Of a stretch of DNA of 64,000 bases, positions 55,331 to 64,000 are shown piece after piece. The notes beneath the pieces are model-generated. The model saw only the letters and a list, made by a program, of their open reading frames with translations, did no database searches and was not told the DNA's origin. A program made the translations under genes and the position numbers. The stretch is from Branchiostoma belcheri (lineage: Eukaryota; Chordata; Leptocardii; Amphioxiformes; Branchiostomatidae), in NCBI RefSeq assembly GCF_001625305.1, contig NW_017803965.1, positions 995,865 through 1,059,864 on the forward strand, read 5' to 3'. Each line of letters begins with the position of its first letter. Position 1 is the stretch's first letter.

Positions 55331-57171
55331 GTAGTAACCAGCTCCGCCGAACTCCGCACGATTTTAACCCTATATTATGTTGACGTCGTCCCGATGACAG
55401 GTGAGCCCTGTCTACCTTCAAGTTCAAGACCGATCCGCACCAGGTTGATGATCGATCTTGACTGGCAATGCCAGCACACCCCCCTGACACGTTGACGGAT
55501 GACAAGACTTGAAGTCATTTCTTCGATATCCCACTTTTACAGACTGTAAATTGTTCAATTCGGCGTATTGACATGTCCCCAATCATGTGCCATACTTTGT
55601 GGGATGTTCAGTGTTTCGTAAAAATGCTATTCATCTATGCCGCATTTTTCCATTACGTGCAGAGGCGGGTTGACACTTACAGATGACTTTGGAAGACAAG
55701 GCAGAATTGGAAATGTTGGGGTGTGGTTTTCTTTCCCAAAACCCACGTTTTGACATCATACAAAGTTTTGGGCTCTTCTCTCTAATATCATTCATCTACC
55801 TTTGAGCTTATTGCTTATTGATGCTTTCGAGTTCGATACTATTGTTGATACAAACAAAAATACTGAAAAACATACCTCCCGATACCTATATATATCCCAT
55901 ACAATGTTTGTATACTGATATTCACGAGTTTGATACTTGATATCTCCTATGACATGTGGAGTAAAACAGCACATATATCATCTTGTCATTCTGCTCATCA
56001 ATATGATATTGTTTATTTTCAGATGTTAAGTATTTGGAGAATTTGATTTGATGTCCCTCTCAGTAAAAATGTATCGGTTCTCATACATACATGCACATTT
56101 CCTTGTATGTAATATCCAAACCTTCCACAAAAATTCATAAGCATAACGTTAACATTAAAAGTAGAATTCATAAACATAAGTTAGAAGTTAATCATTCAGC
56201 TGACCTAGCTGTTTTCTACAACGAGGTAAATATTTCTCTGCGTTCCACTTTTTTGTTCACCTATCGCGACATTTGGTATTTTTCATCGTTATCCGCGCCA
56301 ATTTTACTCGCAGTTTAGGGAGTGCTAATTGCAAAGACTGTGGGCACACTAGTCGCCATAGACCTAAATCAAGGAGAGGGGTAATGTGCAGATAAATCGC
56401 TTTAAACGAAGATAAATTCTTCTAGTTAGCGGGTAGATTCTGCGAGAGAAAACAGAATGCGTTCAGAAAGTGTTCTTGTGTAGAAAACTCCATATGGTCA
56501 TAGTTACTTGCAACTAAATATAACTTCATCCAAACACTCTAGTATTTCAGGTCATTGTTTAGTCGGTACCCCTAATAAAAACAATTCCAGTGCCAACTTT
56601 TAGAAGACAGGCAAAAAGTCGTGATTCTGTCTACAACAAGTCTTCTCTGCAACTTGATTCCTCTCTTCGAAGCATCGAAGCTCGTCCTTGTTGCGAAAGT
56701 TTTTATATACAAACCTTAGTTGAGCGAGAGTTCGTAGAAAACATTTATCTATAAAAAATATGAAGTTGTGTATGATTTTTATTCTTAAAATGATGAGTTT
56801 GAAGAAGAGTAAATGTGACGTGGTTCGGTTGACAGTCGTTGAGACCAGACTGCTGGAAGTTGAAGGCTGTTGCTATTTCCCTTCTCTCGCTGCGAGATAG
56901 AGGGCGTTGCGTTACCATTTGGGTGACGAGGGACCGGCCAGAAAATCCTGGGCGAAAAAAACTTCCCGTCCTGTACTTGGAGCCACACACGGCATAACAC
57001 AAACTTCTTGTAATCGTATATATAGCTCTTCTATCAAATTTATTAGACATAAACAACAAGAAATATGCAAAGATTATAAATTTGAATGAAACACAAGTTC
57101 TTGTATGTTTTATAAAAAGTATTTTTTTTGAGTAAAAACAACCAATTTTGTAACCGAAATATGTAACATCA

Positions 57172-57285
57172 GTGCTCTTTGCATGATGGCTTCTCTATTT
57201 TGGAATTTGGAGTAAGATTCGTTTTTTGGTGCTTTTTGCATAATGGTTTCTCTATTTTGGAGTTCGGAGTGCTTTGAATTGGGAA
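57172..57285. repeat. Two-copy 58-bp tandem repeat
   Basis: TGCTCTTTGCATGATGGCTT and TGCTTTTTGCATAATGGTTT each precede TCTCTATTTTGGA and an ATTTGGAGT-like block. Confidence 0.75.
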
Positions 57286-58375
57286 AATTTGGATTCAGAA
57301 TTGCTTTGATATTTTACACATAAAAATGTGAGCGTCCGTGCCTGGTCGATGATTCTACTTTAAGCTACATTTATGTTTTGTGTCTTTTCTTAATATCTAG
57401 ATTTATCCAGAGGTACCTAGCTATCCGGTACACTCTAGAAAATGCGCTTTATACACTTCTTCGATACTTAAAGGACGGCAGTGTCACAAATCGTATAAAG
57501 TAAGATTATAAATTTACAGTAGTTTTGCTTTGTAAGAAAATCCAAGTGGACGAAAAGCAAGCAAGAGATTGTCGTAAAAGTGTCAGCCATTTCAAAATGG
57601 AAACATCCATTTTATGCCATATAATATCTGCTTCAAAAAGCGTTTTGAAATGACGGGTTGCTATGTATATGTTTGCTGGTATTTCTGGTTCCACTGACAT
57701 TACTGTAAAGTCAATCAATGGATCTAGTAAACTTTGGAGTTAGGAGTACTTTAAACGATGCTTCATGAAGCTGTATCTTCAATAAGGTGGTCAATTTTGT
57801 AAAATAATTTGTACTTATTTGTTTGATACACTAAAGCGTTGGTCAGGAAAGTTTCACAAATTGATGGCAGGTTTTATTCTAACCGTATTTTTAAATGTTA
57901 TACTAACTCAAGACCTGAAATTTACTGCGATACTAAGGAAAATCATAGCACGTTTTACAAGAACGCACCTGCTGCAACTATGTTTACAAAACATCACAAA
58001 CTGTACACAAACAACCGGAAAAACAAAGAAACAAACAAACAAGCTTCCATGTCTCCATGTTACATCGTATTAAAAGTGTGTGTATCCGGATGCTTATGTG
58101 ATTTGTGTGGATAGTATATGGTGTGTACTAATTCCCAAGAGCACGTGTGATGATCCCTTGCCCTGACCATAGCGACCTTTGTCACACTTGTAGCACGCAA
58201 CTTGGCAAGGCAAGCCTAAGTACATCGAACTGTGTGGTCCACATTAAACATCAGCTATAAAACGTTCCAGTTGTGGTGATTTTACAGCACCTCTCATTGC
58301 TGGTGAAAACGTTGGATTTTCTTTACGCATTACAGAATTCGTGTGTTAACGTTGCTTCGTATTGAACAGAAATAC

Positions 58376-58615
58376 TGTCTCTCTCCAACTACATACAGTT
58401 TGCAAGTGCGTAGTTTTAAAATAAATTTACAGGACCTATCTTCTTTATTGGTGTCGGTGCGCACTACCCTATACCTTGTTGTGTTATCTGTGCATAGACA
58501 GAAAGTGGGGTTCTCTTCGGAACTTGTGAAGAAGAGAATGTCTCTCTCCAACTACATACAGTTTGCAAGTGCGTAGTTTTAAAATAAATTTACAGGACCT
58601 ATCTTCTTTATTGGT
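58376..58615. repeat. Exact 77-bp direct repeat
   Basis: 58376-58452 and 58539-58615 are identical base for base, 163 bp apart start to start. Perfect identity in non-coding DNA indicates a very recent duplication or an assembly effect. Confidence 0.93.
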
Positions 58616-58755
58616 CAACTATGCATGCTGTGTACAGTTAGGGTGGCCTTTTGGTTATATTTTTCGTGAGTGACTTTTTTGTTTATTACAACACGAAAGG
58701 TGGTAAAAAAACTAACCGTCGATTCTACTTTACTCAACTCTCTTCTATACTGTTG

Positions 58756-58767
58756 TGTATGTATGTA

Positions 58768-58827
<60 letters not shown>
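58756..58827. repeat. (TATG)n-(GT)n compound microsatellite
   Basis: A short TATG run passes into more than 25 uninterrupted GT units, the longest simple repeat in the window. Confidence 0.97.
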
Positions 58828-58828
<1 letters not shown>

Positions 58829-60784
58829 TCCACGCATTTTCATGAAGATTCATAACTTTTAAGAGTGAGAAGAGAAAGAACATGAACCTACACGCTAAAA
58901 ACGCAGTTAAATCAAGTAAAGGTAGCGTAGGTTAAATTTCGGCTTACAACTCCCCCCCCCTTGCCAAAAAAACAACAACAACCAAAACCAATTTTGTAAG
59001 CCAGAAAGATTCACCAAAAAAACAAACCTCAATAAACCAAAAGAAACGTGAAACATGTTCACACTTTTTTTCTGTCAAAAACGTAACCTAAACCGACAAG
59101 CAGGTAAAAGCATTAAGTACTACATCAAGTAACACAAGTATATCTCCGTTCCTATCGACAGGGAAGTAAGAGTAACACGAAAATCTATTCAGAAAGAAAC
59201 AAAACCAGCGCTTGTTATTTTTCTTCTCCTGTTGCGAGACAAAACCAAACTGTAAATTTCTGTATATCTTTTACAGCTTTATTCATCAAGTGCGTACTCC
59301 ATTTCACCATTTTTTAGAACCAACCGTATATGTACTAAAGTATTGCCTAATGTTTGTCTAGGTGTTATATGTGGCTTGAAAGAAAATGTATTTTTCATAA
59401 TATAGTTGCATGTTCACTGTACAGACTTTAAAAAATTATTACAATGAGGATAGATGTGAATAGATTGTTTGTTAGCCCAACGTACCATATTTCCTACAGG
59501 TATTACAATCATATTGTTTACAATAAATATTGTATGACTTGCCATCGGGCCATTAAGTTGTTCGTAAAAAAACTGTAAAGAATCTAGTACTTTGTACACA
59601 TTTTATCGATGAGAAAATTTGCTTACTTTAACAGCAATAATGTCGAAATGAAAAACGAAAATGAAAGGAAAATGTGTCGGCCATGTTAAAAGGGGTTATA
59701 GAACTTTTTTGCGTGTTAGAAAAATACAGGTAAAATTTGAATTTTTTAAATCTGTGTTGGAAGTAACACATTATACTATTCAGTAGCACACATGTAGTAA
59801 TATTAATAATACATATACAGTGTTGTGTTGTACATTAGTTAAAATAGCAACGCATTTTTACACCACCACGATAAAAATGTTTAACAAAACTTACGGACGA
59901 AGTAGATTTTTAAATCGGAACGACTTCACAACTAATACATACGTACAACAAGTGCAATGTGTAAAGTGTACTGTTCGAAATCAAAACATAAGTAGTTTAA
60001 ATTTTGTCTCGCCCAGATGCGTTTTATATTAAAAACTTGATGATACTTGCTGATAGTTTGATTGTGATTTCAGGTAAAGGCACATTTAGTGTGTGGTATG
60101 TTGTTTTAAAAGTTCACTATCGTGAAAAAATCTAGAATTGCAAGAAAAAAACAAGAGAACATGTCACTTACCAAAACACTTACCTTACTTGTTCCAGGGG
60201 AGGGGGGGCAAAATACTGTGTTAATGTTATATTTTCCCTATAATCCCATTAAAAGCTATACTAGGATCTAAAAGTTTCGCAAAATCATCAAAAATAATTT
60301 TAGGGATGACACCTTATAAGAAAGGATAATATCTTTTTGGTCCTTGTGTAAAAATGGTTGTGTCGAACTTCCTCGAGTAGAAGAGTGTTTTTTTAATTTC
60401 TGAAGATGCCTGTATTATATCGGTTTTCTTGTCTAAACTACATGGCATGTGAAAGTAAATAATCCAAATTAAGATTATCTTAGGCATTTTCTTCTTACCA
60501 AAGGATTATTGAACAGTAGAGGAGTGGTAACTACGAATGCGATGTCGTTTTGTTTTGTTTAGTTTGTACAACAGGTGTGGTCTATGTAGATTTGACACGA
60601 AGTAAAAATGCCTTACCTCTGCACATGGTTACAGCCATACGGAATCCATTAGATCGGCACAACAACGGATTCTCTTGATGATTCTTCTAAAGCCTAAAAA
60701 ACTCCGTTTTGAACAAAACTTCGCTTTTAAGTTATATAGACAATTTGGAACGTTTAGAAGCCAGAATGATGTCATATATAGACT

Positions 60785-60963
60785 TAGCCTCCATAGCACG
60801 CCAAAAACTTTTTTTGGGGGTCTTCAGGGTCTTTGGGATCTTTTATGTGCATATTTTTTGCATATAGACAACATAGCTGGCCTGGTTGAATTACCCCCGT
60901 TTTTTGTCAGAAAACAGTCGAAGACCACCAAACCCCCAGTTCTAAAGCCTGCTACGGAGGCTA
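60785..60963 (-). mobile_element. MITE-like foldback element, copy 2
   Basis: This is the reverse complement of the 17793 element, with the same termini (TAGCCTCCATAGCA and TGCTACGGAGGCTA), the same internal blocks (GAAGACCACCAAACCCCCAG; ATATAGACAACATAGC) and TA at both edges. It is about 18 bp shorter through small deletions, and the flanking DNA is unrelated, which marks the element boundaries. Confidence 0.7.
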
Positions 60964-62635
60964 CCGTAGACTCAACTCTAGAATGTAGGCAACTGTAATT
61001 GTATATCGAGTCTACAGATAGTCTAGCTTGATGCGCTCAAACCTTTCCTTCAAAACATTGTCTTTGTGTGGTTGTACAATGATAATTTCTGGCTTTTGCT
61101 TCACCCTTGCAGCTAATGTCCAATACGTTAATGTGGTAACACATATTTAATTTTTTCTGGCGCCAGTGTAGGGAACGCATTGTTATTCGGAAGGTTGGGC
61201 CTTTGAACGCAAGTTTTCTGTAGAACAGAATAAAATTGATACCAAGATCTACTTGAACTATTCTAACAGGTAGTTTACGGATCATGTAAGTTGAGGAATG
61301 GTACTGAATGCTGTTGTGTTTTGGTTTTACTGAAAACATATGTTTTTCTCGTAGTTTCCGGTAATTTTGCCGCCAAGGTGCACATACAGTGGAAGTCGAA
61401 CAAAGCGGTCACTGATTTTCTAATAAAAAGTTAACGAAATCTTTTCATCGCTAATGCTTAAAGTAAAACAACAATAGTTTCTAGGCTTGTGATGCTATTA
61501 CCAACAACTGTGTGAAAGAAGCTGGCCGATTTTACCTCTAGTTCTGTAGAAAAATCAAGGATTTTTTTGTTCTTTGTCTAGCCGCTGCAAAGATGTCCCG
61601 TATTCTAGGCTACAGTCCAAAAAAGAGACTTCTGGGTAATTGGTGATAATTTCGGCAGTTTCCGTATCGGATTTTCGCACACAAATCTTAGTGTTTTGCG
61701 GGATTTCATAGCTTTTATTTAAGTTTTTAATTTTCATTCATAAGAATCTGGGTGGAATATGTAAATGAGTCGTTTCATGACGTCATAACTGTAGTAAGTT
61801 AGAATAAATATATAAGTACTGTCCACGTGACAATAAGCTTGCTACGATGAAAACTTTTCTCATAAACTTGAAGTTGGTATCGTTGTAGCACGAATTCGGG
61901 CGTTGTGGGTGTCTTTTTTGGCGGGAAAATTTGTGTGGTTGTCAAAACGGGTCCACCTCTAAGTCTCCTGGGAAAATGTCCCCGGCTTTAGGAAGATACC
62001 ATCTGAATCTCGTGGGGGTGTTTTTTCGAGGTGTGTGTCCTACAAAATCGCCGGCAAAAAACTCTTCCTTGCACGATTTTCAGTGTCATTTTTGTAGTGC
62101 TTTTCTCGCTTGTTTCTGGCTATTCTTACCATGCGTTTTTTTTTTCATTTCTGGATTCATAATTTTTTCACGTGGTTTAATAGCAGTATTTTACGCTGTA
62201 CTTGTAATTCGTGAGGGGGAGGTCTGAACAGATGGAGTTAGCCACGGTGTACGAACAGAGAGTGACCCCAATTCCCCCCGAGCTTCACAGCGGAAAGAAC
62301 CGTGCGTCTCCCAAGTACGTACATCCCGTGCAAGGGGCTCACTGAAATAACAAGGAAGGCCAAATAGGAGGAATTGTTTTGCCAGAAGTTGTTGGTAGGC
62401 CTTAGAGTGCGCGCTTTCGCTATTTTTGAGGCATGTGCATATTTTTTAAAAATTATTTTGTCCACAGGAAAATCTGGAGGACACTACTGTGGTTTCCTCC
62501 TCTTTTCTGCGAACACATACAGGAAATAGTGAGAGGAAGTGTATCGGTGGGAGGTGGGCATTGTCATCATTTCACAACTTCACCAGAAACAATCGCAGGA
62601 TAGCTTCGTGGCAATCTTCTACTCTACAATCAGAG

Positions 62636-62794
62636 GTTTGTGCTTTGACTTATTTTTGGCGTGTTTTTTTAAAGCATTTCATTGGGCTCTCTTTTTTTGT
62701 ACAGGTACTAGAGTATTTTTTTGTACCAGCATACCGGTACAAAAAAAAAAAAAACAACGCCGAAAACACGCCAAAAATAAGCCGAAGCCCAAAC
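62636..62794. mobile_element. Foldback element with long inverted arms
   Basis: CTTATTTTTGGCGTGTTTTT (62650-62669) is matched by its complement at 62763-62782 with one mismatch. Pairing extends outward through TTTGTGCTTTG / CGAAGCCCAAA imperfectly and inward through poly-T/poly-A tracts ending in GTAC. Non-coding; probably a small inverted-repeat transposon. Confidence 0.5.
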
Positions 62795-63786
62795 TGCTTG
62801 GTGAAAATCTCTTGTTTTTGTCCACTTTTTTTTTTCATTATTTTTGCTCAGCGAAGCACGTAAAGTAGTAGTGATGTTGGCACATAAGTTGGACTGTCAT
62901 GTGCACAACGTGTGGTAAAACTTACCCTCGTATGGGGGAGGGGGGCTTCCGATAGATGTTTATTCAGCAATGGATTATTCTTTGGGGGAGGGTTTGGATA
63001 CGGATGGTCGCTTGTTGGAAGGAAGATGGGATCATCTTGAGCTACTAGAGCTAAATTGTGAAAAAAATAGGAACACACTGGAGCCATGGTTTGATTGTAA
63101 CTCAGATGGTTTTTATTTTTCCCTGATACATTCAATATTTTTCATCTAAAAAGGGAATTGGCAAAACCATCTTTCTGTAATACATGAAACACAACAAACC
63201 TACTTCTCACTTTTATTCAACCGTCATTATTTTATTTTTTGTTCGTGGAAGCATGGTTTTTGTTTTGGTTGGTTAAATGGCTAGCTAAACGCTATGGCAC
63301 TGCCTTCTGTTCTTGAACAATTGGAACGAAGGCTCTATAAACTACATACACACGATCACCCTGAGATTATTATTGAACATAGGACGGTGCACAGACCCTG
63401 TACACATGTACTCATTCTCCAACTTACACAGTATACCACCGGATATATCTCATGCACCTATTTAGTAGCTTCTCCCGTACACTTTTGTCTTCCTATTTGG
63501 GTTAGAAAATGGCATTTTTAACAACTTCTCAGTAACATTGTTGACAAATGTCAATATGTCTGTGTAAGAATTACAATTTCTTGTAAATATTTGCCCTTTA
63601 CATCAAGTAGATTCTTGTAAAAAAGCACTGATATTTGGTTTAGTTGAAGTACAAAAATGGAAATGTTCGAACATTCATTGGTAGAATTCAGTCAGTTACA
63701 ATTGTAATTGAGATTTTTTTTTACACGAAAGCTCTGTCATGCCTTAGCACATTTAGTAAATAGTGTAAGAGAGTTGTGTTTTTTTA

Positions 63787-63896
63787 TACCTAAGAAAACA
63801 CTGCAACGTGTTCTGGAACAATTTAGATCGTTTTCGTTTTTTACCCAAGAACAACATTGCAGCGTGTTCTGGATCAGTTTAAGTCGTCTTTCGTTT
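63787..63896. repeat. Two-copy 55-bp tandem repeat
   Basis: TACC(T/C)AAGAA, CATTGCA or CACTGCA, CGTGTTCTGGA and a TTCGTTT end recur with a 55-bp period. Confidence 0.75.
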
Positions 63897-64000
63897 GACT
63901 GAAACGATTAGAACCATCTGGTGAAATGATTTGACGTTAAATCAACTACAAATGTTGATTACGTAACTTGGAACATGTGCACAGCATTTGGTGATGTCAT

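Larger units (their letters stand above)
53072..64000. other. Upstream region of the Hox8-like gene, no further Hox exon
   Basis: No second homeobox or hexapeptide sequence is present on either strand, so the next more posterior Hox gene lies beyond the right edge or begins after it. The stretch holds the 55010-55330 promoter-like block, two foldback elements, the exact 77-bp repeat and several short tandem repeats. Confidence 0.5.

Overview
The window is animal genomic DNA from a Hox cluster. It is AT-rich, contains no operon-like gene packing, and holds only two genes I can support. Both are two-exon homeobox genes on the minus strand, with canonical GT/AG splice sites, a YPWM hexapeptide just upstream of the splice junction, and a complete 60-residue Antennapedia-class homeodomain in the second exon. 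The lower-coordinate gene (30937-33304) looks most like Hox7 and the higher-coordinate gene (50293-53071) most like Hox8. Same strand, adjacency and order (lower paralogue number on the 3' side) are what an intact cluster predicts. Paralogue numbers are inferred from homeodomain residues; Hox6/Hox7 is the main alternative.

The organism is most likely an invertebrate deuterostome. The second gene combines a Hox8-like homeodomain ([21 protein letters not shown], acidic C-terminus) with leucine at homeodomain position 56 (RMKLKKE), and it lacks the UbdA peptide that Ubx/abd-A/Lox2/Lox4 carry after this motif. From memory this fits an echinoderm or hemichordate best, with amphioxus next. I cannot separate these without a database search.

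Layout: 1-30936 has no recognisable gene and is the region 3' of Hox7, towards the next more anterior Hox gene. It contains a GC-richer, regulatory-looking block (about 3040-4060) with a perfect DR5 retinoic-acid-type element, a DR2 element at 4615, a composite DR5+DR2 at 21874, a MITE-like foldback element at 17793 and several duplications. 30937-33304 is Hox7, with a four-copy minisatellite in its intron. 33305-35500 is GC-rich upstream DNA with a TATA box and an inverted pair of TTTATGG sites. 35500-50292 is the Hox7-Hox8 spacer, carrying tandem minisatellites and one DR1 element. 50293-53071 is Hox8; its intron holds a duplicated 111-bp unit and a 35-bp-stem hairpin. 53072-64000 is upstream of Hox8, with a promoter-like block at about 55010-55330, a second copy of the 17793 foldback element in opposite orientation, another foldback at 62636, an exact 77-bp direct repeat and a (GT)n tract.

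The two proteins would be sequence-specific nuclear transcription factors giving mid-trunk positional identity, probably acting with Pbx/Exd through the hexapeptide. The most interesting non-coding signals are the set of perfect nuclear-receptor direct repeats (far more than the roughly 0.1 expected per spacing class by chance) and the intronic hairpin in Hox8, whose four non-Watson-Crick positions are all G-U pairs if the plus strand is the RNA.
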